Under the pieces are notes generated by a model, which worked only from the letters and a program-made list of their open reading frames with translations, was not told the origin of the DNA and did no database searches. A stretch of 41,251 bases of DNA from contig NZ_MSJQ01000170.1 of the NCBI RefSeq assembly GCF_014596515.1, forward strand, positions 1-41,251, read 5' to 3'. The stretch comes from Streptomyces sp. CBMA156 (GTDB lineage: Bacteria > Actinomycetota > Actinomycetes > Streptomycetales > Streptomycetaceae). The position numbers and the translations under genes were made by a program. Shown here in pieces: positions 27,874 through 41,251 of the stretch. Every line of letters begins with the position of its first letter. Position 1 is the stretch's first letter.

Positions 27874-29174
27874 CCAGCTACCTGATCCGCAACGCCAAGA
27901 TCCTGGGCGGAGCCCCGCAGGACCTCCACCTCGCCGACGGCGTGATCAAGGAGATCGGCACCGGCCTGGCGGTCGAGGCGGACATCGACATCGACGCCAC
28001 CGGGCTGGTCGTCCTGCCCGGCCTGGTCGACCTCCACACCCACCTGCGCGAGCCCGGCCGCGAGGACGCCGAGACGGTGTTCACCGGTACCCGGGCCGCC
28101 GCGATGGGCGGCTTCACCGCCGTGCACGCGATGGCCAACACCACCCCGGTGGCCGACACGGCCGGCGTGGTCGAGCAGGTCTGGCGGCTCGGCCAGGAGG
28201 CCGGCTACTGCGACGTGCAGCCGGTCGGCGCCGTCACCGTCGGCCTGGGCGGCAAGAAGCTCGCCGAGCTCGGCGCGATGCACGAGTCCGCCGCGGGCGT
28301 CCGGGTCTTCTCCGACGACGGCAGGTGCGTGGACGACGCGGTGCTGATGCGCCGCGCCCTGGAGTACGTCAAGGCCTTCGACGGCGTCGTCGCCCAGCAC
28401 GCCCAGGAGCCGCGGCTGACCGAGGGCGCCCAGATGAACGAGGGCCAGGTCTCCGGCGAGCTCGGGCTCGGCGGCTGGCCGGCCGTCGCCGAGGAGTCGA
28501 TCATCGCCCGCGACGTGCTGCTCGCCGCGCACGTCGGCTCCCGGCTGCACGTCTGCCACGTTTCCACGGCCGGCTCGGTCGAGATCATCCGCTGGGCCAA
28601 GTCCAAGGGCTGGGACGTCACCGCCGAGGTGACCCCGCACCACCTGCTGCTCACCGACGAGCTGGTCCGCAGCTACGACCCGGTGTACAAGGTGAACCCG
28701 CCGCTGCGTACCGCCGAGGACGTCCAGGCGCTGCGCGAGGCGCTGGCCGACGGCACCATCGACGCCGTCGCCACCGACCACGCGCCGCACCCGGCCGAGG
28801 ACAAGGACTGCGAGTGGGCCGTGGCCGCGATGGGCATGGTCGGCCTGGAGACCGCGCTGTCGGTCGTGCAGCAGACCATGGTCGACACCGGCCTGCTGAA
28901 CTGGGAGGGCGTCGCGGACCGGATGTCGCACCGCCCGGCCCGGATCGGCCGTCTCGCCGGGCACGGCCGGCCGGTCTCGGTGGGTGAGCCCGCCAACCTC
29001 GTGCTGTTCGACCCCGCGTACCGTGGTGCCGTGAACCCGGACAGCTTCGCCACCCGCAGCCGCAACACCCCCTACAAGGGCCTGGACCTGCCCGGACGGG
29101 TGCACGCCACCTTCCTGCGCGGCCGGGCCACCGTGCTGGCCGGCGAGCCGGTCGAGCAGGACGGCACGCGGTGA
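27870..29174 (+). CDS. pyrC: Dihydroorotase
   Basis: 434 residues from GTG 27870, overlapping pyrB by 4 nt. A zinc enzyme of the amidohydrolase superfamily that cyclises carbamoyl aspartate. Metal-binding HxH is [10 protein letters not shown] (His56, His58). Further segments: [11 protein letters not shown], the histidine pairs in VVAQHAQEP and [20 protein letters not shown], and the C-terminal Asp in [12 protein letters not shown]. The length of about 430 marks the type I (PyrC/AllB-like) class. It overlaps the next gene by the GTGATG junction. Confidence 0.96.
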   Translation: MTSYLIRNAKILGGAPQDLHLADGVIKEIGTGLAVEADIDIDATGLVVLPGLVDLHTHLREPGREDAETVFTGTRAAAMGGFTAVHAMANTTPVADTAGVVEQVWRLGQEAGYCDVQPVGAVTVGLGGKKLAELGAMHESAAGVRVFSDDGRCVDDAVLMRRALEYVKAFDGVVAQHAQEPRLTEGAQMNEGQVSGELGLGGWPAVAEESIIARDVLLAAHVGSRLHVCHVSTAGSVEIIRWAKSKGWDVTAEVTPHHLLLTDELVRSYDPVYKVNPPLRTAEDVQALREALADGTIDAVATDHAPHPAEDKDCEWAVAAMGMVGLETALSVVQQTMVDTGLLNWEGVADRMSHRPARIGRLAGHGRPVSVGEPANLVLFDPAYRGAVNPDSFATRSRNTPYKGLDLPGRVHATFLRGRATVLAGEPVEQDGTR

Positions 29175-29779
29175 TGGACCACGCCGCACTCGCCCAGGAG
29201 CAGGCGAAGGTCACCAACTGGCCCGGCTACATCGGCTGGTCCGTCGGCCTGCTGATCCTGATCGGCCTCGTCTACTGGCTGATGCGCCAGGGCTGGAACT
29301 GGCGGCGCACCCTGCAGTCCGGCATCCCGCCGCTGCCCGCCGTGCCGGCCAGGGCCGGGCGCACGATCCTGGAGACCAGCGGGCGGTACCACGGCACGAC
29401 CACCGCGGGGAACTGGCTCGACCGGATCGTCGCGCACGGACTCGGCACCCGCAGCCGCGCCGACCTCACCCTCGGCGAGGACGGCCTGCTGGTGCAGCGC
29501 CCCGGTGCCGTCGACTTCTGGATCCCGGCCGACCGGCTGACCGGCGCCCGCACGGACTCCGGGATCGCCGGCAAGGTCGTCCCCTCCGGGCTGCTCGTCG
29601 TCACCTGGACCCTTTCCCAGGCCCCGGCCGGGGAGACCTCCACGGACACCGAGCCGGACACCGAGCTGGACTCCGGCTTCCGGGCCGACCACCCCGACGA
29701 GCACGCCGCCTGGGTCGAGGCGATCACGCAGCTCGCCACACGTACGAAGACGAAGAAGACGGAAGAGGCCGCCAAATGA
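29174..29779 (+). CDS. Membrane-anchored PH-like domain protein inside the pyr operon
   Basis: 201 residues from ATG 29174 (a GTG one codon earlier is equally possible). Residues about 17-37 form one membrane helix ([20 protein letters not shown]). The rest is cytoplasmic and beta-rich: [28 protein letters not shown] resembles the strand pattern of bacterial PH-like domains. A lysine-rich tail ends the protein. An equivalent gene sits between pyrC and carA in S. coelicolor, from memory. It is tightly coupled on both sides (ATGA overlap with carA), yet no role in pyrimidine synthesis is known. Confidence 0.8.
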   Translation: MDHAALAQEQAKVTNWPGYIGWSVGLLILIGLVYWLMRQGWNWRRTLQSGIPPLPAVPARAGRTILETSGRYHGTTTAGNWLDRIVAHGLGTRSRADLTLGEDGLLVQRPGAVDFWIPADRLTGARTDSGIAGKVVPSGLLVVTWTLSQAPAGETSTDTEPDTELDSGFRADHPDEHAAWVEAITQLATRTKTKKTEEAAK

Positions 29780-30925
29780 CCGCACCTGCCCCCACCACGC
29801 AGCGCCAAAGGCGGGAGCGTACGCCTGCCGTGCTCGTCCTGGAGGACGGCCGGACGTTCCGCGGCGAGGCTTACGGCGCCACCGGCGAGACCTTCGGCGA
29901 GGCGGTCTTCAACACCGGCATGTCCGGCTACCAGGAGACCCTCACCGACCCGTCGTACCACCGCCAGGTGGTCGTGATGACCGCCCCGCAGATCGGCAAC
30001 ACCGGCTGGAACGACGAGGACGACGAGTCCAAGCGGATCTGGGTCGCCGGCTACGTGGTGCGCGACCCCGCCCGGGTCGCCTCCAACTGGCGCTCCCGCC
30101 GCTCGCTCGACGAGGAACTGGTCGCCCAGGGCGTCGTCGGCATCAGCGGCATCGACACCCGCGCGCTGACCCGCCACCTGCGCGAGCGCGGCGCGATGCG
30201 CTGCGGCATCTTCTCCGGCGAGGCCCTGGCCGACCAGGCCGCCCTGCTCGCCCGGGTGCAGCAGTCGCCCGAGATGAAGGGCGCCGACCTGTGCGCCGAG
30301 GTCGCCACCACCGAGCCGTACGTGGTGCCCGCGATCGGTGAGAAGCGCTTCACCGTCGCCGCGCTGGACCTCGGCATCAAGGCGATGACCCCGCAGCGGA
30401 TGGCCGAGCGCGGCATCGAGGTGCACGTGCTGCCGGCCGACTCGACGCTGGAGGACGTCTACGCGGTGAACCCGGACGGCGTCTTCTTCTCCAACGGCCC
30501 GGGCGACCCGGCCACCGCCGACCACCAGGTCGCCGTCGCGCAGGGCGTGCTGGAGCGCGGGACCCCGTTCTTCGGGATCTGCTTCGGCAACCAGATCCTC
30601 GGCCGCGCCCTGGGCTTCGGCACCTACAAGCTCAAGTACGGCCACCGCGGCATCAACCAGCCGGTGCAGGACCGCACCACCGGCAAGGTCGAGGTGACCG
30701 CCCACAACCACGGCTTCGCCGTGAACGCCCCGCTGGACAAGGTGAGCGACACCCCCTTCGGGCGGGTCGAGGTCTCCCACGTCTGCCTCAACGACGACGT
30801 GGTCGAGGGCCTCCAGGCGCTCGACGTCCCCGCGTTCAGCGTGCAGTACCACCCCGAAGCGGCCGCCGGTCCGCACGACGCCGCCTACCTGTTCGACCGC
30901 TTCGTGAAGCTCCTGGAGGGCCAGC

Positions 30926-30933
<8 letters not shown>
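29776..30933 (+). CDS. carA: Carbamoyl-phosphate synthase, small (glutaminase) subunit
   Basis: 385 residues from ATG 29776. It hydrolyses glutamine and passes ammonia to CarB. The N-terminal CPSase domain ([36 protein letters not shown]) is followed by a class I glutamine amidotransferase domain. The triad is complete: Cys269 in FGICFGNQ, His359 and Glu361 in [17 protein letters not shown] is also present. The 3' end overlaps carB by 8 nt. Serves both pyrimidine and arginine synthesis if it is the only copy. Confidence 0.96.
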
Positions 30934-34234
<3,301 letters not shown>

Positions 34235-34243
34235 CACCACCGC

Positions 34244-34279
34244 AGTGGGGGGCACCGGAGCCTTTGGGTGCCCCCCACT
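34244..34279 (+). promoter_or_regulatory. 13-bp hairpin between carB and pyrD
   Basis: AGTGGGGGGCACC (34244-34256) pairs perfectly with 34267-34279 across a 10-nt loop, 9 nt after the carB stop. No T-tract follows, and pyrD and pyrF belong to the same pathway. It may lower read-through, mark an RNA-processing point, or be a high-GC-type terminator. Confidence 0.6.
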
Positions 34280-34333
34280 CCCATGCCCACTTCCATGCCA
34301 CGTACGGTCCGCGCCGCGGGAGTTGAACCACCC

Positions 34334-35437
34334 TTGTACAAGTTCCTCTTCGATCTCGTCTTCAAGAAGATGGACCCGGAGAAGGCCCACCACCTGGCCT
34401 TCTTCTGGATCCGCCTGGCCTCCTCGGTGCCCGGCCTGCGCACCCTGGTGCGGCTGGTGCTCGCCCCGCGCGACCGGGCCCTGCGCACCGGGGCCCTCGG
34501 CCTCGACCTGCCGGGCCCGTTCGGCCTGGCGGCCGGCTTCGACAAGAACGGCGTCGGCATCGACGGCCTGTCGATGCTCGGCTTCGACTACGTCGAGATC
34601 GGCACCGTCACCGGCGAGCCCCAGCCCGGCAACCCGGAGCCCCGGCTGTTCCGCCTGGTCGAGGACCGCGCGCTGATCAACCGGATGGGCTTCAACAACC
34701 AGGGCTCGGCCCGGGTCGCCGCCCGGCTGGCCGCCCGCCCGCACACCAGCTCCACCCCGGTGCTCGGCGTCAACATCGGCAAGACCAAGGTGGTCGAGGA
34801 GGCCGACGCCGTCGCCGACTACGTGAAGTCCACCGAGCGGCTGGCCCAGTACGCCGACTACCTGGTGGTCAACGTCAGCTCGCCGAACACCCCCGGGCTG
34901 CGCAACCTCCAGGCCGTGGACCACCTGCGGCCGCTGCTCTCCGCCGTCCGCGAGGCCGCCGACCGGACCACCGCGCACCACGTGCCGCTGCTGGTCAAGA
35001 TCGCCCCCGACCTGGCCGACGAGGACGTCGACGCGGTCGCCGACCTCGCCCTGGAGCTGGGCCTGGACGGCATCATCGCCACCAACACCACGATCGGCCG
35101 CGAGGGCCTGCGCACCGACGCCGGGCGGGTCGAGGAGATCGGCATGGGCGGCCTGTCCGGCGCCCCGCTCAAGGCCCGCGCCCTGGAGGTGCTCCAGCGG
35201 CTGCGCGCCCGCACCGAGGGCCGGCTGACCCTGGTCTCGGTCGGCGGCATCGAGACCGCCGAGGACGCCTGGCAGCGGATCGTCCACGGCGCCGACCTGG
35301 TCCAGGGCTACAGCGCCTTCATCTACGAGGGCCCGTTCTGGTGCCGGCGGATCCACAAGGGCCTGTCCGCCAAGGTCCGCGAGGGCGGCTTCCGCAGCTT
35401 GGCCGAGGCCGTCGGCAGCGCCGTGCGCAGCTCCTGA
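34334..35437 (+). CDS. pyrD: Dihydroorotate dehydrogenase (quinone), class 2
   Basis: 367 residues from TTG 34334, chosen because [19 protein letters not shown] is the usual N-terminus and GGGAG lies 11 nt upstream; in-frame GTG 34268 lies inside the hairpin. A membrane-associated flavoenzyme passing electrons to menaquinone. The N-terminal helix pair typical of class 2 is present. FMN and substrate motifs: [34 protein letters not shown] with the class 2 catalytic Ser (about 182-183), [17 protein letters not shown], and [12 protein letters not shown]. pyrF follows after 41 nt. Confidence 0.95.
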   Translation: MYKFLFDLVFKKMDPEKAHHLAFFWIRLASSVPGLRTLVRLVLAPRDRALRTGALGLDLPGPFGLAAGFDKNGVGIDGLSMLGFDYVEIGTVTGEPQPGNPEPRLFRLVEDRALINRMGFNNQGSARVAARLAARPHTSSTPVLGVNIGKTKVVEEADAVADYVKSTERLAQYADYLVVNVSSPNTPGLRNLQAVDHLRPLLSAVREAADRTTAHHVPLLVKIAPDLADEDVDAVADLALELGLDGIIATNTTIGREGLRTDAGRVEEIGMGGLSGAPLKARALEVLQRLRARTEGRLTLVSVGGIETAEDAWQRIVHGADLVQGYSAFIYEGPFWCRRIHKGLSAKVREGGFRSLAEAVGSAVRSS

Positions 35438-35478
35438 ACCCCTCCCACCACCCCAGGCCACCCCAGGAAAGAGACGAC

Positions 35479-36312
35479 ATGACCCTCGCCCCGTTCGGCG
35501 CCCGGCTGCGCAAGGCCCTCGACACCCGCGGCCAGCTCTGCGTCGGCATCGACCCGCACGCCTCCCTGCTCGCCTCCTGGGGCCTCGGCGACGACCTCGC
35601 CGGGCTGGAGGCCTTCAGCCGCACCGTGGTCGAGGCACTGGCCGACCGGGTGGCCGTGCTCAAGCCGCAGGCCGCCTTCTTCGAGCGCTTCGGCAGCAAG
35701 GGCGTCGCCGTGCTGGAGAAGACCGTCGAGGAGGCCAGGGCGGCCGGCGCGCTGGTCCTGATGGACGCCAAGCGCGGCGACATCGGCTCCACCATGGCCG
35801 CCTACGCCGAGGCCTTCCTGTCGCCGGGCAGCCCGCTGTTCTCGGACGCCGTGACGGTCAGCCCGTACCTGGGCTTCGGCTCGCTGCGCCCGGCCCTGGA
35901 CCTGGCCAGGGAGCAGGGCTGCGGCGTCTTCGCGCTGGCGCTCACCTCCAACCCGGAGGGCGCCGAGGTGCAGCGCGCGGTGGGCGCGGACGGCGAGCCG
36001 GTCGCGGCCTCGGTGCTGCGGCAGCTGGCGGCGGAGAACGAGGGCGCCGCGCCGCTCGGCTCCTTCGGCGCGGTGGTCGGCGCGACGCTGGCCGACGCGG
36101 GCGTGGAGCTGGCCATCAACGGCCCGCTGCTGGCCCCCGGGATCGGCGCCCAGGGCGCGACCATGGCGGACCTGCCGCGGGTGTTCGGCGGCGCGGTGAT
36201 CAACGTGGTGCCGAGCGTGAGCCGCGACGTGCTCAGGCACGGCCCCTCGGTGGCGGCCCTGCGGGAGGCGGCGGAGCGCTTCGCCGGGGAGTTCGCGGAC
36301 GCCGTCAAGTAG
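35479..36312 (+). CDS. pyrF: Orotidine 5'-phosphate decarboxylase, type 2
   Basis: 277 residues from ATG 35479 (AGGAAAGAG upstream). It decarboxylates OMP to UMP and is the last gene of the operon. The active-site motif VLMDAKRGDIGST holds Lys98; CVGIDPHASLL near the N-terminus and NGPLLAPGIGAQGAT near the C-terminus complete the type 2 (mycobacterial/myxobacterial) pattern, longer than E. coli PyrF. pyrE, which makes its substrate, is not in the window. A terminator follows about 140 nt downstream. Confidence 0.95.
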   Translation: MTLAPFGARLRKALDTRGQLCVGIDPHASLLASWGLGDDLAGLEAFSRTVVEALADRVAVLKPQAAFFERFGSKGVAVLEKTVEEARAAGALVLMDAKRGDIGSTMAAYAEAFLSPGSPLFSDAVTVSPYLGFGSLRPALDLAREQGCGVFALALTSNPEGAEVQRAVGADGEPVAASVLRQLAAENEGAAPLGSFGAVVGATLADAGVELAINGPLLAPGIGAQGATMADLPRVFGGAVINVVPSVSRDVLRHGPSVAALREAAERFAGEFADAVK

Positions 36313-36451
36313 CCGTCGGGCCGGCCGGCGAGGTAGCCGCACCGTGACCGTGCGCAGTGTCCGCAGGACGGCGGCTGCGCCCGGGAGTTGACGTGAGCGC
36401 CGTCACATCGGACCCGTCAAAGTTTCGCAATCGCGGTCATTTTGCCCTGGA

Positions 36452-36490
36452 AAGTCCTGGTCGGCCTTGGCTGACCAGGACTTTTCGTGT
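36452..36490. terminator. Terminator at the end of the pyr operon
   Basis: AAAGTCCTGGTC (36452-36463) pairs perfectly with GACCAGGACTTT (36474-36485) across a 10-nt loop, followed by T-rich sequence. The rest of the 353-nt gap 36313-36665 holds the mihF promoter region; I see no further gene there. Confidence 0.88.
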
Positions 36491-36498
36491 TCTTTTCC

Positions 36499-36527
36499 TG
36501 ACGCGGAGCCGCAATCCGGGTAGTGTC
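36499..36527 (+). promoter_or_regulatory. Promoter for mihF
   Basis: CTGACG (36499-36504), 17 nt, TAGTGT (36522-36527). It would give a leader of about 130 nt. A second -10-like TAGGTC lies at 36535-36540. Confidence 0.45.
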
Positions 36528-36665
36528 CGGCGATAGGTCATCGGCGAGGCGCGATTTTCGTGGCTCCCGCAGGTCAGGGCCTTGTGGTTCCCCTTGCGGA
36601 CGGTGTCCTCGGTACCGAACCAGTCATAGCTCAATCCCATCCATCCACACCCTGAGGTGAACGGC

Positions 36666-36992
36666 GTGGCTCTTCCGCCCCTTACCCCTGAACAGCGCAC
36701 CGCCGCGCTCGCCAAGGCCGCCGAGGCTCGCCGGGAGCGCGCCGAGGTGAAGAACCGGCTCAAGCACTCCGGCGCCTCCCTGCACGAGGTGATCAAGGCC
36801 GGCAAGGCCGACAACGACGTCATCGGCAAGATGAAGGTCTCGGCTCTGCTGGAGTCCCTTCCGGGCGTCGGCAAGGTCCGGGCCAAGCAGATCATGGAGC
36901 GCCTCGGCATCAGCGAGAGCCGGCGTGTCCGCGGCCTCGGAACGAACCAGATCGCTTCCCTGGAGCGGGAGTTCGGCGGTGGCGCCGCCTGA
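36666..36992 (+). CDS. mihF: Actinobacterial integration host factor mIHF
   Basis: 108 residues from GTG 36666, chosen because the protein then starts [20 protein letters not shown] as in known mIHF and GAGGTGA precedes it; GTG 36657 would overlap that site. A nucleoid-associated protein that bends DNA and affects development and antibiotic production in Streptomyces; essential in mycobacteria. A basic N-terminal helix ([20 protein letters not shown]) is followed by a helix-two-turn-helix region ([20 protein letters not shown] is altered here to [10 protein letters not shown]...) and the tail [20 protein letters not shown]. It stands alone between the pyr terminator and gmk. Confidence 0.95.
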   Translation: MALPPLTPEQRTAALAKAAEARRERAEVKNRLKHSGASLHEVIKAGKADNDVIGKMKVSALLESLPGVGKVRAKQIMERLGISESRRVRGLGTNQIASLEREFGGGAA

Positions 36993-37029
36993 CCGTGCCC
37001 CCGTGGTCCCAGGATCCCCCGCGATCCGG

Positions 37030-37035
37030 GATAAT
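37030..37035 (+). promoter_or_regulatory. -10 box GATAAT of a leaderless gmk transcript
   Basis: GATAAT ends 6 nt before the gmk ATG at 37042, and no ribosome binding site is present. Transcription would therefore start at or next to the start codon. Confidence 0.5.
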
Positions 37036-37041
37036 CGGTGC

Positions 37042-37599
37042 ATGAGTGAGCGTCCGCGGCTGACCGTGCTCTCCGGCCCTTCGGGGGTCGGCAAGAGCAC
37101 GGTCGTCGCTCATATGAGGAAGATGTACCCCGAGGTCTGGCTCTCGGTGTCGGCGACGACCCGCCGCCCGAGGCCCGGCGAGAAGCACGGGGTCCAGTAC
37201 CACTTCGTCGACAACGACGAGTTCGACAAGCTGGTCGCCAACGGCGAACTGCTGGAGTGGGCCGAGTTCGCCGGGAACCGCTACGGGACCCCGCGTGCGG
37301 CCGTGCTGGAGAAGCTGGAGCGCGGCGAGCCGGTGCTGCTGGAGATCGACCTCCAGGGCGCCCGGCAGGTGCGCGAGTCGATGCCCGAGGCGCAGCTGGT
37401 CTTCCTGGCTCCGCCGAGCTGGGACGAGCTGGTCCGCCGGCTGACCGGCCGGGGCACCGAGTCGCAGGACGTGATCGAGAAGCGGCTGGAGGCGGCGAAG
37501 ATCGAACTCGCCGCCGAGCCGGAGTTCGACACGACCCTTGTCAACACCTCCGTCGAGCAGGTAGCGGCCGAACTGCTAGCCTTGCTCGGTGTAGCCTGA
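37042..37599 (+). CDS. gmk: Guanylate kinase
   Basis: 185 residues from ATG 37042. It phosphorylates GMP to GDP. P-loop GPSGVGKST is at residues 12-20; the GMP-binding segment is [21 protein letters not shown], with [12 protein letters not shown] following; [14 protein letters not shown] and the lid segment [17 protein letters not shown] are in order. An upstream in-frame extension into mihF is not credible. Gene order mihF-gmk-rpoZ is the actinobacterial standard and links GTP/ppGpp metabolism genes. Confidence 0.95.
   Translation: MSERPRLTVLSGPSGVGKSTVVAHMRKMYPEVWLSVSATTRRPRPGEKHGVQYHFVDNDEFDKLVANGELLEWAEFAGNRYGTPRAAVLEKLERGEPVLLEIDLQGARQVRESMPEAQLVFLAPPSWDELVRRLTGRGTESQDVIEKRLEAAKIELAAEPEFDTTLVNTSVEQVAAELLALLGVA
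37577..37597 (+). promoter_or_regulatory. Two TAGCCT boxes before rpoZ
   Basis: TAGCCT occurs at 37577-37582 and 37592-37597, at the end of gmk, 40-55 nt ahead of the rpoZ start. Either could be a -10 element; no clear -35 was found. Confidence 0.3.
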
Positions 37600-37636
37600 C
37601 CTGTCTGTCTTTTCCACCCTTTCGGAAGGTTTTAGC

Positions 37637-37906
37637 GTGTCCTCTTCCATGACCGCGCCCGAGGGCATCATCAACCCGCCGATCGACGAGCTGCTCGAGG
37701 CCACCGACTCCAAGTACAGCCTCGTGATCTACGCCGCCAAGCGCGCGCGCCAGATCAACGCGTACTACTCCCAGCTGGGCGAGGGCCTGCTGGAGTACGT
37801 CGGCCCGCTGGTCGACACCCATGTGCACGAGAAGCCGCTGTCGATCGCGCTGCGCGAGATCAACGCCGGCATGCTGACCGCCGAGGCGGTCGAGGGCGCC
37901 GCCTGA
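37637..37906 (+). CDS. rpoZ: RNA polymerase omega subunit
   Basis: 89 residues from GTG 37637 (GGAAGG 7 nt upstream; ATG 37649 is possible). Omega assists assembly of beta' into RNA polymerase and affects secondary metabolism in Streptomyces. The family core [26 protein letters not shown] is clear, followed by the actinobacterial [23 protein letters not shown]. Confidence 0.95.
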   Translation: MSSSMTAPEGIINPPIDELLEATDSKYSLVIYAAKRARQINAYYSQLGEGLLEYVGPLVDTHVHEKPLSIALREINAGMLTAEAVEGAA

Positions 37907-37924
37907 GGCAGCCCCGCACCTTTC

Positions 37925-37964
37925 CCGGAGGGCCCGGCGGAATCGTTTCCGCCGGGCCCTCCGG
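37925..37964. terminator. Terminator after rpoZ
   Basis: A perfect 18-bp stem (CCGGAGGGCCCGGCGGAA, 37925-37942) with loop TCGT and its complement at 37947-37964. Confidence 0.88.
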
Positions 37965-38013
37965 CGTTCCCGCTCGCGGGTGGGGCGCCGTGCGGGTGCC
38001 GTCCCGGGGGTCG

Positions 38014-38019
38014 TAGGGT
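38014..38019 (+). promoter_or_regulatory. -10 box TAGGGT for coaBC
   Basis: TAGGGT lies 33 nt before GTG 38053, with AAAGG as ribosome binding site between. Confidence 0.45.
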
Positions 38020-38052
38020 GAGCGGGTTCCGGATCGGGAGAAAGGTCGGTAC

Positions 38053-39276
38053 GTGACTGTGGACGCCCCCCGCGTGGTCCTCGGCGTGAGCGGCGGGATC
38101 GCCGCGTACAAGGCGTGCGAGCTGCTGCGCCGCTTCACCGAGTCCGGCCACCAGGTGACCGTGGTGCCGACCGCGGCCGCGCTGCACTTCGTCGGCGAGG
38201 CGACCTGGGCGGCGCTGTCCGGCCGCCCGGCCGCCACCGAGACCTGGGAGCGCGTGCACGAGGTGCCGCACGTGCGGATCGGGCAGCAGGCCGACCTGGT
38301 GGTGGTCGCCCCGGCCACCGCCGACCTGATCGCCAAGGCCGCCCACGGCCTCGCCGACGACCTGCTGACCAACACCCTGCTCACCGCCCGCTGCCCGGTC
38401 GTGGTGGCGCCCGCCATGCACACCGAGATGTGGGAGCACCCGGCCACCAGGGACAACGTCGCCACGCTGCGCCGCCGGGGCGTGATCGTGCTGGAGCCGG
38501 CCGTCGGGCGGCTCACCGGCAAGGACACCGGCAAGGGCCGGCTGCCCGAGCCGTCCGCGGTCTTCGACGCCTGCCGGGCCGTGCTGCGCCGCGGCGGGGC
38601 GGTGCCGACCGACCTCGCGGGCCGGCACGTGGTGGTCTCGGCCGGCGGCACCCGGGAGCCGCTGGACCCGGTGCGCTACCTGGGCAACCGGTCCTCCGGC
38701 AAGCAGGGCTACGCGCTCGCCGTGACGGCCGCGGCGCGGGGGGCCAGGGTGACGCTGCTCTCGGCCAATGCCGAGCTGCCGGACCCGGCCGGGGTGGACG
38801 TGGTGCACGTCTCGACCGCGCTGGAGCTGCGCGGGGCCGCGCTGGAGGCCGTCCGGGACGCGGATGCCGTGGTGATGGCCGCGGCGGTGGCGGACTTCCG
38901 GCCCGCCGAGTACGCGACCGGCAAGATCAAGAAGGTCGAGGGGACCGAGCCGGCGCCCGTCGCCCTGGTCCGCAACCCCGACATCCTGGCCGAGCTGTCG
39001 TCCCACCGGGCCCGTTCGGGTCAACTCGTGGTGGGCTTCGCGGCGGAGACCGACGACGTGCTCGCCAACGGCCGGGCCAAGCTCGTCCGCAAGGGTTGTG
39101 ACCTGCTCGTCGTGAACGAGGTGGGGAACGGCAAGGCCTTCGGCCAGGACGTCAACGAGGCCGTGGTACTGGGCTCGGACGGCAGTGAGACGGCCGTTCC
39201 GGTGGGCCCGAAGGAGGCGCTCGCGGACGTGGTCTGGGACCTGGTCGCGAAGCGACTGGAATCGGTCGCGATGTGA
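38053..39276 (+). CDS. coaBC: Bifunctional phosphopantothenoylcysteine decarboxylase / phosphopantothenate-cysteine ligase
   Basis: 407 residues from GTG 38053. It carries out two successive steps of coenzyme A synthesis. The N-terminal CoaC flavoprotein half shows [18 protein letters not shown], the catalytic His73 in EVPHVRIG, and PAMHTEMW (120-127), where E. coli has PAMNxxMW. The C-terminal CoaB half begins near residue 193 with [20 protein letters not shown], followed by [10 protein letters not shown], the dimer/active-site [12 protein letters not shown], and VVNEVG. metK follows after 151 nt with its own promoter. Confidence 0.95.
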   Translation: MTVDAPRVVLGVSGGIAAYKACELLRRFTESGHQVTVVPTAAALHFVGEATWAALSGRPAATETWERVHEVPHVRIGQQADLVVVAPATADLIAKAAHGLADDLLTNTLLTARCPVVVAPAMHTEMWEHPATRDNVATLRRRGVIVLEPAVGRLTGKDTGKGRLPEPSAVFDACRAVLRRGGAVPTDLAGRHVVVSAGGTREPLDPVRYLGNRSSGKQGYALAVTAAARGARVTLLSANAELPDPAGVDVVHVSTALELRGAALEAVRDADAVVMAAAVADFRPAEYATGKIKKVEGTEPAPVALVRNPDILAELSSHRARSGQLVVGFAAETDDVLANGRAKLVRKGCDLLVVNEVGNGKAFGQDVNEAVVLGSDGSETAVPVGPKEALADVVWDLVAKRLESVAM

Positions 39277-39316
39277 TCGGAACCGGTCGCGCGGCGGTCG
39301 AGAATTCCTGAAGCGG

Positions 39317-39347
39317 GTGACGTTCGGCGGAACCAGACCGTTAGACT
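39317..39347 (+). promoter_or_regulatory. Promoter for metK
   Basis: GTGACG (39317-39322), 19 nt, TAGACT (39342-39347), with the start codon 80 nt downstream. The short leader contains a small CCCCGG/CCGGGG hairpin. No SAM riboswitch core was recognised. Confidence 0.45.
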
Positions 39348-39427
39348 CCAGGAATCAAGTCTTTCCGGAGATCCCCGGCCCGCCCGGGGAACTTCAGTCA
39401 GCAGCCGCTGCAACCCCAGGGAGCGCT

Positions 39428-40651
<1,224 letters not shown>

Positions 40652-40668
40652 CGTCCGAAGCGCGAGTT

Positions 40669-40705
40669 GCGGCGCCCGTCCCCGTCCGGGGGCGGGCGCC
40701 GCTTC
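40669..40705 (+). terminator. Terminator after metK
   Basis: GCGGCGCCCGTCCCC (40669-40683) pairs with 40688-40702 across loop GTCC, with one G-U pair, followed by TTCG. Confidence 0.85.
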
Positions 40706-40742
40706 GTGCATTGTCGGTGTGACCTGGTAGTAGTTGGTGACG

Positions 40743-41251
40743 ATGAGCAGCACAGGGGAGAACGGGGCCGGCGAGCCGGAGCAGCTGGCGTTCATCCGGG
40801 AGACGGTCAAGCGGGCCAAACCGCGCACCTGGCACGGGGCCAAGCCGGCCGAGCACCTGCCGGTGGCCCGGGTCGTGGTGGACAAGGGCGTGCTCACCAT
40901 CGACAAGTTCTTCGACTACGCGGTGCCGGCCGGCATGGCCGAGGAGGCCCAGCCGGGGGTCCGGGTGCGGGTGCGGTTCGGGGCGCGGGTGGTGAAGGGC
41001 CAGCGCGAGGGCGGGGAACTGCACGACGGGTTCATCGTCGCCCGGCTGGAGAAGAGCGACTTCGCCGGCCCGCTCGCCCCGCTGGCCCAGGTGCTCTCGC
41101 CCGAGCCGGTGCTCACCCCGCAGCTGCTGCGGCTGTGCCGCACCGTCGCCGACCGGTACGCCGGGACGCTGGCCGACGTGCTCCAGCTGGCCGTCCCGCC
41201 CCGGCACGCCAAGGCCGAGGCCGAGCCCTCGCCGCCGCCGCTGCCGGCCCC
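40743..41251 (+). CDS. priA: Primosomal protein N' (PriA), N-terminal part (runs off window)
   Basis: 169 residues are visible from ATG 40743, and the frame is open at the right edge. PriA recognises stalled replication forks and starts primosome loading. The 3'BD-like N-terminal domain is visible: ARVVVDKGVLTIDKFFDYAVP, PGVRVRVRFGARVVKG, DGFIVARL, then the start of the winged helix (LLRLCRTVADRYAGTLADVLQLAVPP). The position after metK is standard for actinobacteria. Actinobacterial PriA proteins often have degenerate helicase motifs, but that region is outside the window. No good ribosome binding site precedes the ATG; TAGTAG at 40728 may mark a near-leaderless start. Confidence 0.88.
   Translation, partial: MSSTGENGAGEPEQLAFIRETVKRAKPRTWHGAKPAEHLPVARVVVDKGVLTIDKFFDYAVPAGMAEEAQPGVRVRVRFGARVVKGQREGGELHDGFIVARLEKSDFAGPLAPLAQVLSPEPVLTPQLLRLCRTVADRYAGTLADVLQLAVPPRHAKAEAEPSPPPLPA

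Noticed and set aside
39277..39427. Possible SAM riboswitch before metK (a GCTGCAACC near the start looked suggestive).
   Set aside because: None of the conserved SAM-I, SAM-II or SAM-IV core segments could be placed, and the leader after the promoter is only about 75 nt.

Overview
The window is high-GC DNA with dense, mostly plus-strand coding and the house style of Streptomycetaceae: GTG/TTG starts, 1-, 4- and 8-nt gene overlaps, TAGGGT/TAGGCT-type -10 boxes and long perfect terminator hairpins. BldD with its c-di-GMP motif, mIHF and the order alaS-ruvX-mltG-aro-efp-nusB-bldD-pyrR...pyrF-mihF-gmk-rpoZ-coaBC-metK-priA match the Streptomyces/Kitasatospora core chromosome. No transposase, integrase, tRNA, rRNA or CRISPR was seen.

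Layout. 1-479: edge of a minus-strand STAND-type ATPase. 699-4807: DUF948 protein, DUF6167-type protein, alaS, ruvX, then a strong terminator. 4946-8298: two consecutive mltG-type genes, the second with a very long glutamine-rich N-terminus. 8333-12581: shikimate genes aroE, then the overlapping set aroC-aroK-aroB-aroQ. 12667-14832: a P-loop kinase-like protein, a Nei1-type DNA glycosylase and a small monooxygenase-fold protein. 14905-20714: an accessory segment with an NB-ARC/TPR protein, a minus-strand GT-B-like protein, an ArsR regulator divergent from a Ni/Co transporter that carries a cobalamin riboswitch, and a cysteine-free L33 gene with a Zur-type box. 20974-23162: an aminopeptidase-P-like protein lacking metal ligands, efp and nusB. 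23329-25283: a thioesterase-fold protein, a 26-codon small ORF and an unknown protein. 25421-25924: bldD (minus). 26255-36312: the pyrimidine operon pyrR-pyrB-pyrC-(PH-like membrane protein)-carA-carB-pyrD-pyrF. 36666-41251: mihF, gmk, rpoZ, coaBC, metK and the start of priA.

How it works together. One operon holds all six steps of UMP synthesis except PyrE, headed by PyrR, whose likely RNA target overlaps its own ribosome binding site. The shikimate genes supply steps 2 (AroB), 3 (AroQ), 4 (AroE), 5 (AroK) and 7 (AroC). The most regulation-rich part is 18653-20800, where three metal or cofactor inputs meet: an ArsR operator candidate, a B12 riboswitch and a Zur-type box. I found no clearly new multi-gene system. 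The best leads are the amyloid-motif-like N-terminus on the NB-ARC protein, the paired MltG genes with the Q-rich tail, the probable pseudo-peptidase beside efp, and the small ORF built from a recurring 12-nt element.
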